Translations under genes and position numbers: made by a program
Notes under the pieces: generated by a model
What the model saw: the letters and a program-made list of their open reading frames with translations, nothing else
The model's database searches: none
Told to the model about the DNA's origin: nothing
Assembly: GCF_002196705.1 (NCBI RefSeq)
Contig: NZ_NADJ01000039.1
Span: forward strand, 181,630 to 245,629
Origin: Desulfosporosinus sp. FKB
GTDB lineage: Bacteria; Bacillota; Desulfitobacteriia; Desulfitobacteriales; Desulfitobacteriaceae
Direction of reading: 5' to 3'
Length of the DNA: 64,000 bases
Shown here: positions 25,795 through 36,096 of the stretch, one piece after another
Position numbering within the stretch: the stretch's first letter is position 1
Layout of the letters: each line of letters opens with the position of its first letter

Positions 25795-26817
25795 CTAATT
25801 CCTTATGGGGAAATGACATGCTACAAACCGATCAAATCCGGTTGCTTTCATATCCGGTTCCTGCTCATGACATATATCCTTAGCATACGGACAACGAGGA
25901 TGAAAACAACATCCCTTTGGGACGTTGATTGGGCTAGGCAGTTCACCCTCAATTGCATTCTCTCTATTTCGTTGGCGTGGATCCATCACGGGTACCGCCT
26001 TAATTAATATGCGGCTATATGGATGGTAAGCGCAGTCAAACAGTTCCTCTGTGGGGGATATTTCTACAATCTTTCCTAAATACATAACCGCCACCCGGTT
26101 CGTTATGTACCGGACAACTCTTAGGTCATGGGAAATGAAAAGCATAGTAAGATGGAATTTATGCTGCAGCTCCGCCAATAAATTGATGACTTGGGCCTGG
26201 ATGGAAACATCAAGGGCTGAGACCGGCTCATCGGCAATCAGAAAACGTGGATTTAGCGCCAAAGCTCTGGCAATGCCTAGCCGCTGCCGCTGTCCTCCGG
26301 AAAACTCACCTGGAGTGCGGCTCCCCACATTCATATTAAGGCCGACCATTTGCAAAAGCGCTTCAATTTTGTCTTCCCTCTCACTTTTAGCACAGATCTT
26401 ATGAACCGAAAGCACTTCGCTCAACATGGCATTCACAGTCTGCCGTGGATTCAGTGAGGAATAGGGATCTTGAAACACCATCTGAATTTTATGTCGATTT
26501 TCACGCAGTTTCCGCCCCTCAAGCTGCGCAAAGTCTTCCCCATCGAATAGAATTCTGCCGCTGTCAGGTTTATATAGTCGAATTAACGTTTTCGAAAAGG
26601 TGCTTTTTCCGCAGCCACTTTCCCCAACAAGACCCACAGTCTCGCCGTTCATAATTACCAAGCTCACGTTATCGACAGCCCGCACGACCTGTTGTTCTTT
26701 GCGTGCAATCATATCAATTATAGTCTGTTTGATAGGAAAACCTTTCGACAGATTCTGAATCTCCAGCAACGGCTCCTTCACAGATAATGCCTCAGAAAGC
26801 ATAGACTTAGCGTTCAC
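25795..26817 (-). CDS. dppF: Dipeptide/oligopeptide ABC transporter ATP-binding protein (DppF/OppF type), 340 aa
   Basis: Walker A GESGCGKST, signature [15 protein letters not shown], Walker B LIADEPVSALD and H-loop FISHDLRVV are intact. The C-terminal extension has the Opp/Dpp cysteine motif CCFHPRCPYAKDIC. It powers peptide uptake as one half of an ATPase pair with the DppD-type protein encoded just upstream (4-base overlap). It forms a five-gene transporter with the genes up to 31344. The peptide specificity (di- versus oligopeptide) is not readable with certainty; the isoaspartyl dipeptidase gene in the operon favours dipeptides. Confidence 0.93.
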   Translation of the reverse strand: MNAKSMLSEALSVKEPLLEIQNLSKGFPIKQTIIDMIARKEQQVVRAVDNVSLVIMNGETVGLVGESGCGKSTFSKTLIRLYKPDSGRILFDGEDFAQLEGRKLRENRHKIQMVFQDPYSSLNPRQTVNAMLSEVLSVHKICAKSEREDKIEALLQMVGLNMNVGSRTPGEFSGGQRQRLGIARALALNPRFLIADEPVSALDVSIQAQVINLLAELQHKFHLTMLFISHDLRVVRYITNRVAVMYLGKIVEISPTEELFDCAYHPYSRILIKAVPVMDPRQRNRENAIEGELPSPINVPKGCCFHPRCPYAKDICHEQEPDMKATGFDRFVACHFPIRN

Positions 26818-27830
26818 GATGGCTCCTCCTTTCCCGCAGGCTCTATGATGCCCTTTATATTGGCAAGCTTTTCAACACAACGGCAACGTGATAGATGACC
26901 CGGTTCAATTTCTTGTAAATCCGGCAATTGCTTTTCACAAAGGGGCTCACAATATTGACAACGGGGTGCAAAGGGGCAGCCCTCAGGCATATTACTAAGG
27001 TCCGGAGGCGCACCGTTGATTGGCTGAAGCTTTCCGCCCTTTTCTTTATTAACAGCAAGTGAATTCAATAAGCCAATCGTGTAGGGGTGTCGAGGAGACC
27101 CAAACAAGGTAACTGCATCCGTAATTTCCATGATATTCCCCGCATACATAACGGCCATGCGGTCACACATTTGGGCCGCTACACCTAGGTCATGGGTGAC
27201 AAGGATCATACTCATTTTTAGTTCTCTCTTCAAATCGTTAAGCAATTTTATAATCTGATCCTGTATAGTCACATCTAGTGCTGTGGTAGGTTCATCCGCC
27301 AGTAGCAAGCGCGGCTTGGAGGCTAAAGCAATAGCAATCATAACCCTCTGCCGCATACCACCACTAAACTGATGGGGGAAAGATTCCATACGTTTCTCTG
27401 GGGATGGGATGCCTACTAATCTAAGCAATTCAATAGCCTTTTCATATTTTTGCTGTTTACTTAATGCTTTATCTTTGAAGGATTCCATGATCTGCTCTTT
27501 GATTTTGAGTACCGGATTAAGCGCTGTCATGGGTTCCTGAAAAATCATACCCATTTCACTGCCGCGGATTTTCTCCAATTCTTTGGGACTTATTTTCAAG
27601 AGATCAGTCCCCTTATAATTAATACAGCCATTAACAATCTCGCCTGGCTTATGAACTAAACCGATTAAGGAACGGCAGGTCGCACTTTTTCCGCACCCGC
27701 TTTCGCCCACAAGTCCAAAAGTTTCTTCTTCATTGATTGAAAAACTGACACCATCGACCGCCTTCACAACGCGATTCTTCTCGATATAATAAGTTTTGAG
27801 ATCAATGACTTCTAAAATTGTATTGCTCAT
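26814..27830 (-). CDS. dppD: Dipeptide/oligopeptide ABC transporter ATP-binding protein (DppD/OppD type), 338 aa
   Basis: Walker A GESGCGKSATCRS, Q-loop FQEPMTALNP, signature FSGGMRQRVMIAIAL, Walker B LLADEPTTALD and the switch LVTHDLGV are intact. The C-terminal part has APRCQYCEPLC, the Opp/Dpp zinc or Fe-S like cysteine motif. It pairs with the next gene. ATG 27830 with GGAGGACAT just upstream. Twelve bases separate it from the permease gene, so the whole set is one operon. Confidence 0.93.
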   Translation of the reverse strand: MSNTILEVIDLKTYYIEKNRVVKAVDGVSFSINEEETFGLVGESGCGKSATCRSLIGLVHKPGEIVNGCINYKGTDLLKISPKELEKIRGSEMGMIFQEPMTALNPVLKIKEQIMESFKDKALSKQQKYEKAIELLRLVGIPSPEKRMESFPHQFSGGMRQRVMIAIALASKPRLLLADEPTTALDVTIQDQIIKLLNDLKRELKMSMILVTHDLGVAAQMCDRMAVMYAGNIMEITDAVTLFGSPRHPYTIGLLNSLAVNKEKGGKLQPINGAPPDLSNMPEGCPFAPRCQYCEPLCEKQLPDLQEIEPGHLSRCRCVEKLANIKGIIEPAGKEEPS

Positions 27831-27842
27831 ATGTCCTCCCCA

Positions 27843-28712
27843 TCAATGCTCCTTCGTTCTCAGTAAATCAGAAAGACCGTCGCCCAGAAGACTTATGCCA
27901 ATACCGGTTATAGCAAGCGCAAGACCAGGAAACGCACAGATCCACCATGCGCTTGATATGAGCGATCGGCCATCGGAAATGAGAGCGCCCCATTCCGGCG
28001 TAGGTGGTTGAACACCAAGGCCTAAGAAGCTCATGGATGCACCAACCAACATGCACATCATCACATCAGAAATCGAATATACGATAGCACTATTCATGAC
28101 ATTCGGTAAAACGTGCTTAAATAAAATCCGTGTATCGGAATAACCCAAGGTCTTGGCGGCCTGAACATATTCGCTTTCTTTGAGTACTATGACTTCACTG
28201 CGTACAAGTCTTGCATACTCTTTCCAGCCAACGAGCCAAATGGCGATATAAAGGTTCCTGATTCCCGGTCCGATTATTGCAACAATCGCAATGACTAGGA
28301 TGGTAAAGGGAAACGCCATGACGATGTCTAAAAGCCGCATAAACAACACATCGATCCATTTCCCATAATAACCGGCAATAAGCCCGATCAGGGAGCCGAT
28401 AACTAACGGAATAATTACGGCTAAGACCCCTATTTCCAGGTCTATTCTTGTTCCCCATAGCACCCGTGAAAACATATCACGGCCAAAATTATCGGTCCCG
28501 AAAACATGAGCAGCAGTCGGAGCTGATAAAATTACATTTGGGTCTTGGGCAGAAGGAGAATAAGAGGTGAATAGACCGGGAAATAAAGTAAACACTAAAA
28601 CAATCACCAAGAAAACAAAGCCCATATTAAATGTAGTGCTTCTTTGCCAAAATGGTATTTTTGGGGCGATTGCTGTTCGCTCAGGCAAGCTAATTGTATT
28701 TTCTGTCCCCAC
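27843..28712 (-). CDS. dppC: Dipeptide ABC transporter permease (DppC type), 289 aa
   Basis: An N-terminal ~25-residue cytoplasmic tail leads into a first membrane segment (FNMGFVFLVIVLVFTLFPGL), the conserved HVFGTDNFGRDMFSRVLWG periplasmic-side block and five more segments, with the EAA loop EYVQAAKTLGYSDTRILFKH. It forms the membrane channel with the DppB-type protein. The start is GTG 28712, preceded by AGGAGGG at 8 bases. Length is usual for DppC. Confidence 0.92.
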   Translation of the reverse strand: MGTENTISLPERTAIAPKIPFWQRSTTFNMGFVFLVIVLVFTLFPGLFTSYSPSAQDPNVILSAPTAAHVFGTDNFGRDMFSRVLWGTRIDLEIGVLAVIIPLVIGSLIGLIAGYYGKWIDVLFMRLLDIVMAFPFTILVIAIVAIIGPGIRNLYIAIWLVGWKEYARLVRSEVIVLKESEYVQAAKTLGYSDTRILFKHVLPNVMNSAIVYSISDVMMCMLVGASMSFLGLGVQPPTPEWGALISDGRSLISSAWWICAFPGLALAITGIGISLLGDGLSDLLRTKEH

Positions 28713-28725
28713 AAGCCTATCCCTC

Positions 28726-29667
28726 CTATTGCAGTTTTACTCTCGGGTCAAGTATCGAATACGAAATGTCCGTGAATAGATTCATCGCCAGTACAATGAC
28801 TGCAAAGATGAAAACAGTTCCCTGAACAATCGCATAGTCCCTGCCGAGTATTCCTTGTAAAAGAAGTAAACCGATACCCGGCAGAGCAAAAACAGTCTCG
28901 ATGACAACGCTGCCGCCAAGCATGTAAGCGATCCGCATAGAAAATAAGGTAACGGTTGAGACCATGACATTTTTTATTATATAACGAGAACGTACAATTT
29001 TACGGGGTAGTCCCTTGCTGTAAGCGAAATCAACATAATCTTTTTTAAGAATATCTGAAACACTATTTTGAATGTTGCGGATGAGTAAGGCACACGTCGC
29101 CAAAGCCTGGGTCAAGCCCGGAAGAATCATGGAATAGATATGTTCCGGCCAGGTCTGCCCCCAACCTGCGATTGGGAACCATCCTAATTTGAGCCCGAAT
29201 AAAATGAGAAAAAGAAGACCAATCCAAAAAGAAGGCAGCGATACAGCAACCAATGAACCCGCATTTATGATCTGGCCTTTAAGGTTGCCTCGGTTAATCC
29301 CCGAAAGATAACCCAGCGGAAAGCTTATCAGGATCGCTAGTATAGTTGAAACAATGGTGAGTGTAATCGTTACGAGAATTTTTTGTTGTATTAGTTCGCT
29401 TACGGGCTGATTATAGTAGACAGATTTACCCAAATTCATGTGTAGAAGATTGTTGAGAAAGATCCAATATTGCGTAAGATAAGATTGATCCAATCCCATC
29501 TGGTGGCGCATTGCTGCAATCGTTTCTGGAGAACCCTTATCCCCAAGCATTACCAAGGCCGGATCACCGGGGATGAGCCGCATCATAATAAAAATCAGTA
29601 CCGTAACACAAAACAGCACCGGTATTATCTGAAGCAGTCTTTTGATGATATAATTCAGTTCATTCAT
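28726..29667 (-). CDS. dppB: Dipeptide ABC transporter permease (DppB type), 313 aa
   Basis: The N-terminus MNELNYIIKRLLQIIPVLF and the following IMMRLIPGDPALVMLGDKG are classical DppB; six membrane segments and the EAA loop DYVDFAYSKGLPRKIVRSRY follow. I chose ATG 29667 (AGGTG site 5 bases upstream) over a longer in-frame ATG at 29745, because family proteins begin here and the extra residues have no homology. It lies 114 bases after the binding-protein gene, with a hairpin in the gap. Confidence 0.92.
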   Translation of the reverse strand: MNELNYIIKRLLQIIPVLFCVTVLIFIMMRLIPGDPALVMLGDKGSPETIAAMRHQMGLDQSYLTQYWIFLNNLLHMNLGKSVYYNQPVSELIQQKILVTITLTIVSTILAILISFPLGYLSGINRGNLKGQIINAGSLVAVSLPSFWIGLLFLILFGLKLGWFPIAGWGQTWPEHIYSMILPGLTQALATCALLIRNIQNSVSDILKKDYVDFAYSKGLPRKIVRSRYIIKNVMVSTVTLFSMRIAYMLGGSVVIETVFALPGIGLLLLQGILGRDYAIVQGTVFIFAVIVLAMNLFTDISYSILDPRVKLQ

Positions 29668-29717
29668 TCTAACACCTACTATATCAATATACCGAAAGAA
29701 AGGGGTAAGATGAGATA

Positions 29718-29745
29718 TTGGGGAGGAAAAGCAACTCCCCCCCAA
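29718..29745 (-). promoter_or_regulatory. Intercistronic hairpin between the binding-protein and permease genes
   Basis: On the minus strand TTGGGGGGGAG pairs with CCTCCCCAA across a 7-9 base loop, without a T run. Such hairpins often stabilise the upstream mRNA so that the binding protein is made in excess. Confidence 0.5.
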
Positions 29746-29781
29746 AAGGAAATTCTTATTTACGACTAACCTTTAAGCGGT

Positions 29782-31344
29782 TCACTTTCTTGCTAAATCC
29801 TGGAATCGATAATTGCCGAGTGGCGTTTGCACGAATCCAGTAATGTTTTTACTCATTGCAACCGTATAAGGAACAGCATACAACGGAATCAAAGGTGCAT
29901 CATTCTGGAAGGCCTCCTGAATGTTTTTATAGAGAGCCATTCTCTTGTTTTCATCAAGCTCAATCTTGGCCTGCTTTGCCCAGGCCTCAATTTGGTCATT
30001 TTTCCAGCCGGTAAAACTATTTTTATCATTTTCATAGATACAAGCATAGTCCACCCATTCCGTGGTATCTGTGATATCATTGGTCCACACATGAAGCTGA
30101 ATATCATATTGCAAGCTCTTATACTGGCTCGATACTGCAGCGTTTTCCAGTTGGCTGATATTTACGGTTACACCAATTTTAGCCCATTGCTCTTTTAGCA
30201 TCGTTGCAGTCTGCTGTGCAGAGGAGTTTCCTGCCGGTACAACCAGAGAAACTTCAAACCCATTGGGTAATCCAGCTTCTTTCAGAAGATCCTTCGCCTT
30301 ATCGACATTGTAAGCATGAGCATCGGGCAGATTATTATCAAAATGGGGATCCTCTGAGGATAAGAATGAAATAGCCTTGGTCCCATTGCCAAATAAAATT
30401 GTCTTGACAAGGGCATCCTTATCGGTGGCATACTCAAGAGCTTGTCTAACCTTTCCATTGTTAAGGTTCTTCTTCGTCGTATTAATGGTAATATAGTGTA
30501 CTTCTGTTGAGGGAAGGTTTACTGCTTGCAGCTTTCCACTGGAACCAATTGTCTTCATCTGATCATAGGGCACATTGGTAGCAACATCAATCTGACCGCC
30601 TTCTAGCTGCATGATTCTGGAATTATCATCCGGAACAACCGTTACCTTAATTTCATCTGTTAGTGGTTTACCCTTCTGCCAATAGTTGGGGTTCTTTTTG
30701 AAGAGGATGTACTCTCCTTTCTTCCATACACTGATCATATATGGGCCGGTTCCAATTGGTTTCTGGCTGATACCATCATCGCCTGCTTTTTCACAATAAG
30801 CCTTAGGCATGACCGACGCGTTGAACATTGACAGATCCGATAATATGGCAGCAGAGGGATCCTTCAACGTAATAACAACAGTTGTGTTATCGGGAGCTGT
30901 AACATCTTTTACATCCTCCAAAGCAAAGGCCCATTGACTGCTCTTGGTATCCCGTGCGCGTTTGAGGGAATAAATCCAGTCTTCACCTGTGACTGGCGTA
31001 CCGTCTGAAAATTTCAAGCCATCCCGGATATGGAACGTGTAGGTTAGTTTATCAGCACTGACATCCCAACTTTTAGCAAGCGCCGGTTCCGTCTTTTTTC
31101 CATCGGCACTGCTCTGTACCAGACCTTCCGCGAATAGATTTTCCATCCAAATATCATTGTTGTCTTTTGCATTGACTGGGTCTAAATCTGCTGAATCAGC
31201 ATTTCTGGCAATAACAATCTGCTTGCTTGCATTACTATTGGCTGTATTACCACTTGTACTCGTTTGGGAGCCGCATCCTATGGACGATAGCATGACGCTG
31301 AATGACAGCAGCCCCAATAGGGTTGCTCTTACTGATTTTTTCAT
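29782..31344 (-). CDS. dppA: Dipeptide/oligopeptide-binding lipoprotein (DppA/OppA, SBP family 5), ~520 aa
   Basis: An N-terminal lipoprotein signal (MKKSVRATLLGLLSF and the lipobox SSIGC) is followed by an SBP-5 family body: DLDPVNAKDNNDIWMENLF, YTFHIRDGLKFSDGTPVTG, PIGTGPYMISVWKKGEYI and the late DAPLIPLYAVPYTVAM. It is anchored outside the membrane and captures peptides for the DppBCDF transporter. Start codons GTG 31350, TTG 31347 and ATG 31344 follow each other after AGGAGG; I use the ATG. The length fits the family. It stands 160 bases after iadA in the same transcriptional direction. Confidence 0.93.
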   Translation of the reverse strand: MKKSVRATLLGLLSFSVMLSSIGCGSQTSTSGNTANSNASKQIVIARNADSADLDPVNAKDNNDIWMENLFAEGLVQSSADGKKTEPALAKSWDVSADKLTYTFHIRDGLKFSDGTPVTGEDWIYSLKRARDTKSSQWAFALEDVKDVTAPDNTTVVITLKDPSAAILSDLSMFNASVMPKAYCEKAGDDGISQKPIGTGPYMISVWKKGEYILFKKNPNYWQKGKPLTDEIKVTVVPDDNSRIMQLEGGQIDVATNVPYDQMKTIGSSGKLQAVNLPSTEVHYITINTTKKNLNNGKVRQALEYATDKDALVKTILFGNGTKAISFLSSEDPHFDNNLPDAHAYNVDKAKDLLKEAGLPNGFEVSLVVPAGNSSAQQTATMLKEQWAKIGVTVNISQLENAAVSSQYKSLQYDIQLHVWTNDITDTTEWVDYACIYENDKNSFTGWKNDQIEAWAKQAKIELDENKRMALYKNIQEAFQNDAPLIPLYAVPYTVAMSKNITGFVQTPLGNYRFQDLARK

Positions 31345-31503
31345 CAACACTTCACTCCTCCTAAATTAACAATCAATCCATTACCGACTAAAACAGCAGT
31401 TGCCAGGTATTGCTTTCTCAATCCCCCTTCTAAATATTTCATGTATCTATGATAAACGTAAAACGCTCTACATTAGGAAACATCACAAACCTCTTATTTT
31501 GGA

Positions 31504-32670
31504 TTACTCAAAGGTTCCGCTGACAAGTATTTTTCCATCTCGAATCATACACTGCCCTCGAGCATAAACGTGCACGATATTTAGGTCTTGATCGAGGACT
31601 AATACATCTGCGTCAGCCCATACTCGTAGCGTTCCTTTTCTTTCTTGAATTTTAAGCACCCGCGCTGGATTTTGGGTGATCACTTTTAAGCTATCCTCCA
31701 AAGGAAGTCCCGAATTGACCAAATTTTTGAATTCCTCATACAGACACCGTGGTTCTGAAACCGTCATTCCGACTATGTCGCCCCGCTCATTAAAAACAGG
31801 CAGGCTGCCGTTACCATCGGAACTCATCGTTATTTGCTCAAGAGGAGCACCCTCGGCTAAAGCCTGATGAATTGCTTCCGTAGGGCTGATTGAAGTCCGA
31901 GGCTGGGATAACGGATTAAATCCGGTTGTCAAATCGATTCTTCCACCTTTTTGAGCGAATCGAATGCCTTCAGCCAGTAGATCTGCATTACGATTAATAT
32001 GGGTCGGTATAAACTGAGTAATAGGTATGTTTGTCTCGTCTACAATTTCGGAAAGTATCCGTAACCCTTCTTTGCCGGAACCTACATGGAGATGTAACAC
32101 TCCCGCTTTACCACTTAGGATTCCACCGACGCGGCATTCTGCGGCAAGTTTGCTTATATCCTCCTTTGTGGGTTGAGCTGATCGGTGATCAGAAATCGCA
32201 ACTTCACCGCAACCAATGACTTTATCGATAATAATCAAGTCATCTCGGACATTTTTCATTAGCGTGCAGGTTGGAATTTCATAGGAACCAGTATAAATAT
32301 ATGTGGAAATCCCTTCGTTCTCGAGGCCCCGTGCTTTGGCCAAAAGAGATGCCATGTGACGAGTCGTCCCATCTGTTCCCAGACAGCCTACAACTGTCGT
32401 GATACCTGCTGAAGTAAGCTGGCTTAAACGGACTTCCGGAGTGCGTGAAGCATATCCTGCCTCTCCACCACCTCCAATGAGATGAATATGCTGATCAATA
32501 AACCCGGGGACGACATAATGATCGGTGACATCGATAACTTCAACAGGTCCATATTCAGGTACTGGATTAATTTCTCCGATCTGGGCGATCTTATCACCGG
32601 CTATAAGGAGATCTTTGGTACCCAGATTCTCTGGAGTAAAAACTCTTCCGCCTTTTAAAAGCTTAAACAT
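31504..32670 (-). CDS. iadA: Isoaspartyl dipeptidase (beta-aspartyl peptidase), 388 aa
   Basis: An amidohydrolase-superfamily protein with the metal motif GFIDQHIHLIGGGGE (HxH), EVAISDHRS, HLHVGSGKEG and SSDGNGSLPVF, as in E. coli IadA. It cleaves beta-aspartyl dipeptides formed by protein damage or from imported peptides. I use ATG 32670 because the sigma-54 promoter at 32734-32750 would start RNA near 32724, inside the longer ORF that begins at 32739. The ribosome site AAGGGG is 14 bases from the ATG, somewhat far. It is the first gene of the transporter operon. Confidence 0.9.
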   Translation of the reverse strand: MFKLLKGGRVFTPENLGTKDLLIAGDKIAQIGEINPVPEYGPVEVIDVTDHYVVPGFIDQHIHLIGGGGEAGYASRTPEVRLSQLTSAGITTVVGCLGTDGTTRHMASLLAKARGLENEGISTYIYTGSYEIPTCTLMKNVRDDLIIIDKVIGCGEVAISDHRSAQPTKEDISKLAAECRVGGILSGKAGVLHLHVGSGKEGLRILSEIVDETNIPITQFIPTHINRNADLLAEGIRFAQKGGRIDLTTGFNPLSQPRTSISPTEAIHQALAEGAPLEQITMSSDGNGSLPVFNERGDIVGMTVSEPRCLYEEFKNLVNSGLPLEDSLKVITQNPARVLKIQERKGTLRVWADADVLVLDQDLNIVHVYARGQCMIRDGKILVSGTFE

Positions 32671-32733
32671 TGTAAAAAATTTGTCCCCTTCCGCTAAACT
32701 GTTGTAAAATGGTAATATATACATTCTTCTGTT

Positions 32734-32750
32734 ATGCAATTATTGCGCCA
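32734..32750 (-). promoter_or_regulatory. Sigma-54 (-24/-12) promoter of iadA
   Basis: On the minus strand the sequence TGGCGCAATAATTGCAT keeps the GG and GC pairs with the obligatory 10-base gap (consensus TGGCAC-N5-TTGCA). It lies between iadA and a divergently encoded sigma-54 activator. Confidence 0.85.
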
Positions 32751-32937
32751 AAAGTAGATGCCATTCGTATTTTTATTTTTAGACTTAGAAGGATAAGGCT
32801 TTAATGTGTTTTAGCACAAATTCATGGCTCATATTATGGTGATTATCACTGCTCTCCTTCCCGTTTGCAGCCCTTTTTCCCCATTGTTTATCCCTTTTTC
32901 AACCCATTTAAGCTTAGCATTTCAATGGAGGAATATA

Positions 32938-34977
32938 ATGAAGACCTTAACCTTATTAACCATAGGTAAAAATACGTGTGAAGCTCTCCACGAACAACTC
33001 ATTGATCTCCTCGGTGACCGAGTCCACGTTGAAGCTTATTATTTAGAGAGTAACATCAAGAAGCTCATCGGCAAGGATCTTATCATTCTTTCAAGTCCAG
33101 CAGTCCTTGAACTCGGAAAAAATATCCTTAATCCGAATTGTCCGCGGATTGTTGCCCTGCGCTCGATTAATTATCAAGGTATGGAACCCCTTTTGACTAT
33201 ACCTAATGGTACACAGGCTTTACTTGTAAATGATACGGACTCATCTGTATCCGAGTCGATTTCCTTTCTGAAAACCATTGGCATGAATCACATTAAGTAT
33301 TTCGATTATTACCCGGGAATCGCAGATTATCCTCATATAAAACTCGCTATTACACCCGGCGAAACCGATCTCGTACCCGAATGTGTTGAACATATTATTG
33401 ATATTCAAAATCGCAGCATTGATTTTATTACCTTAGTTGAGATCCTGAAATATTTGGATCTTCTCGATGAAAAAATGAACCTGCTCTCTGCTAAATATGT
33501 ACGAGGAATGGTTAACCTGTTAGTACGCAATAAACAAATGGAAGAACTCAATCAACACATAAACAATCAGTTAGAAATCATTATTAATACAGTTCGTGAT
33601 GGCATAATCGCCATAGATGACCAGAGGAACATCACAGTTTTTAATTCAATTGCCGAAGAATTATTAGGCTTTCCGTGTGAAGTAATTATTGGCAAAAACA
33701 TGAGCGATACGACTATTCGGGCTGATATCCGGGAACTCTTAGCCGCTTCAAAAAATGATCGGGAAAATTTTCACTACATAAATGGGAGGCATCTTGTGGT
33801 CAATAGCGCAGTTTTCCTTGAAAATAAAAATCAGTTAATTGCTAATCACCCTAAAGGTCGTGTCTACACTTTAAATGATGTTACAGAAATTCAAAGGATG
33901 GAAGAAGAACATCGTCGAGAACTGATCAATCAACAGAACTTCGCGCGCTATACCTTTGCCCATATCCTTGGCTCCAGCGAAATGATTCAAACAACTAAAA
34001 GATTAGCCCAAAAAATAGCCCGTTCTGATTCTCCTATTTTGATTCTAGGAGAAAGCGGAACGGGTAAAGAACTCTTTGCTCAAGGTATTCATAATGCCTC
34101 AGCCCGCAAAAACGGGCCTTTCATTGCTGTAAACTTTGCAGCTCTCAGTGAAAACCTTTTAGAAAGTGAACTCTTCGGCTATGAAGAAGGCGCTTTTACT
34201 GGCGCCAAGAAAGGCGGAATGTCAGGACTATTCCAACAAGCACATAAGGGGACTATCTTTCTTGATGAAATTGGAGATGCCCCCTTGACTTTTCAAGTTA
34301 AGCTCCTACGCGTTCTGCAAGAGAAACAAGTCCGGAGAATCGGAAGTTCTCGAGTTATTCCGATCGATGTCCGAGTAATCGTAGCAACCAATAGAAACCT
34401 TAAAGAACTAATTATTCAGGGGCTTTTTCGTCAAGATCTCTATTATCGCCTCAACGTTCTTCCAATCAAAATTCCACCCTTACGTCAAAGGAATGAAGAT
34501 ATTTTGATTCTTGCGAAATATTTTTACGAAAAGTATTTGATTGGATCTAAGCTTCATCCCGCAGAAGATTACTTCCGTAAGATTGAAGAATTCCTTCTTG
34601 CCTATAGTTGGCCAGGAAACATTCGCGAGCTTCAAAATGTTGTCGAATATCTTATTAGCATTTGTCCCGATCAACCACCAGTACAAAAAATGCTTCCTGA
34701 AGAATTAAGAGAAGACTTCAGCAATCCCAGCCCACCTTCCATCAAGGATCCATACCAATATTCCCTTATTCTACGCCTTATTGCTCAGGCGAATGACCAA
34801 GATCATCCAATCGGTCGTCGATCCTTGGCACTCCAAACAGGCTTAACTGAGGGAGTCGTTCGTAAATTATTAATGAATCTTGAGTTGAAAGGGCTCGTTA
34901 TTCCTAATCGAGGGAGAAGAGGCGTTGCTCTTACAACTTCAGGAATTAAATACGTAAAGGAATCGTTGAATATTTAA
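32938..34977 (+). CDS. Sigma-54-dependent transcriptional activator with PAS domain, 679 aa
   Basis: Layout: residues 1-~205 an N-terminal sensory domain of unknown fold ([20 protein letters not shown]), ~215-330 a PAS domain ([20 protein letters not shown]), ~350-590 the AAA+ sigma-54 interaction domain with Walker A GESGTGKE, the loop GAFTGA, Walker [11 protein letters not shown], and a C-terminal winged-helix-like part ([17 protein letters not shown] and VALTTSG) in place of the usual Fis helix-turn-helix. ATG 32938 with TGGAGG 6 bases upstream is chosen over an ORF extension to 32824 that lacks a site. Divergent to iadA, it almost certainly drives the sigma-54 promoter there. Confidence 0.92.
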   Translation: MKTLTLLTIGKNTCEALHEQLIDLLGDRVHVEAYYLESNIKKLIGKDLIILSSPAVLELGKNILNPNCPRIVALRSINYQGMEPLLTIPNGTQALLVNDTDSSVSESISFLKTIGMNHIKYFDYYPGIADYPHIKLAITPGETDLVPECVEHIIDIQNRSIDFITLVEILKYLDLLDEKMNLLSAKYVRGMVNLLVRNKQMEELNQHINNQLEIIINTVRDGIIAIDDQRNITVFNSIAEELLGFPCEVIIGKNMSDTTIRADIRELLAASKNDRENFHYINGRHLVVNSAVFLENKNQLIANHPKGRVYTLNDVTEIQRMEEEHRRELINQQNFARYTFAHILGSSEMIQTTKRLAQKIARSDSPILILGESGTGKELFAQGIHNASARKNGPFIAVNFAALSENLLESELFGYEEGAFTGAKKGGMSGLFQQAHKGTIFLDEIGDAPLTFQVKLLRVLQEKQVRRIGSSRVIPIDVRVIVATNRNLKELIIQGLFRQDLYYRLNVLPIKIPPLRQRNEDILILAKYFYEKYLIGSKLHPAEDYFRKIEEFLLAYSWPGNIRELQNVVEYLISICPDQPPVQKMLPEELREDFSNPSPPSIKDPYQYSLILRLIAQANDQDHPIGRRSLALQTGLTEGVVRKLLMNLELKGLVIPNRGRRGVALTTSGIKYVKESLNI

Positions 34978-34997
34978 TTCATTTTTGTCTCTCTTTA

Positions 34998-36008
34998 TTA
35001 AAAAGGAACGAGACTTTCAAGCAAAACAACCAAAAGGTTGACAGCTGCTTCCACATCGCTACAATCTACAATTTCGGCAGGGCTATGAACATAGCGAGTC
35101 GGAATAGAAAGGACACCGCAAATCACTCCGCCTTTAGTCAAGTGGATAGCTCCAGAATCGGTACCGCCGAATTCGAGAACTTCCCATTGATAAGGGATTT
35201 GATGTTTTTCAGCGGTATTACTCATCCACTGTTTCATTTGCGGAGGCGTAATTATTGAGTGGTCAAGGACTTTTATCGCTACGCCTGCACCCAGTTTTAC
35301 TTCCATCGGGTGGGCTTTAGGAGTGTCTCCTGTCGCGGTAACATCTATTGTAATGGCTACATCCGGATCAAGAGCAAAAGCTGCCGTTTGAGCACCTCTC
35401 AGACCAACTTCTTCCTGAACGGTAAAAACGAAAGCAAGTTCGTAATCTGTCTGAACCCGTTTCAGGGCTTCAATGGCCACAAAACAGCCTATTCGATCAT
35501 CCATAGCCTTGGAAATAATGCGTGAATCTGAGTGGACATATTCACCAATAAAAACCGCGCTGTCTCCAATTCGGACAAGTTGCTTGGCTTCTTCCCGGCT
35601 TTGGGCTCCAATATCAATATAGAGTTTTGCAAGTTTAAGATCTGAGGAGTTTTCTAATTTTTCGACACTGATCACCCCGACCCGGCCATTTTTAAATTGG
35701 ACTCGACTGTGTGTAATTTGGTGAATATGAACGCCGCCAATCGTTGTAAAGCGCAAGAAGCCATTCTCATCAATATGTGTAACCATGACTCCGATTTCAT
35801 CCGTGTGCGCCGCAATCATAATTTTCTTCCCTTGGCCCTGGCGCACCACTATCAAATTGCCTAATCTGTCTTTACGAATTGAGTCGCAGTATGGCCGGAC
35901 TATCTCCGTAATTTGATCCGCAATGTCATCCTCCAACCCGGAAGGTCCATAAGACTGAGTTAAACGTTCCAGCAGCTTAAAATCCAGAGGATTTTGATTC
36001 AGTGGCAT
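34998..36008 (-). CDS. M42 family aminopeptidase, 336 aa
   Basis: Metal ligands and catalytic residues of M42 (FrvX/TET-like) are intact: AAHTDEIGVMVTHI, KAMDDRIGCFVAIEAL, the catalytic FTVQEEVGLRGAQTA, ITIDVTATGDTP and the final YVHSPAEIVD. These cobalt/zinc aminopeptidases form dodecameric cages that trim cytoplasmic peptides. ATG 36008 has GGAGGAG 7 bases upstream. It is the third gene of a tandem array of three M42 paralogues (34998-38172) and lies next to the peptide-transport operon. Confidence 0.92.
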   Translation of the reverse strand: MPLNQNPLDFKLLERLTQSYGPSGLEDDIADQITEIVRPYCDSIRKDRLGNLIVVRQGQGKKIMIAAHTDEIGVMVTHIDENGFLRFTTIGGVHIHQITHSRVQFKNGRVGVISVEKLENSSDLKLAKLYIDIGAQSREEAKQLVRIGDSAVFIGEYVHSDSRIISKAMDDRIGCFVAIEALKRVQTDYELAFVFTVQEEVGLRGAQTAAFALDPDVAITIDVTATGDTPKAHPMEVKLGAGVAIKVLDHSIITPPQMKQWMSNTAEKHQIPYQWEVLEFGGTDSGAIHLTKGGVICGVLSIPTRYVHSPAEIVDCSDVEAAVNLLVVLLESLVPF

Positions 36009-36096
36009 CTCTGTTCTCCTCCTTGTATGTTAAATAAACCTAACTCTTACTGTTCAGAAATCATAGGCACAATATAATGACCACTAGGGTATTATG

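Noticed and set aside
32824..32937. Longer N-terminus of the sigma-54 activator
   Set aside because: The extension has no ribosome site, whereas ATG 32938 follows TGGAGG.
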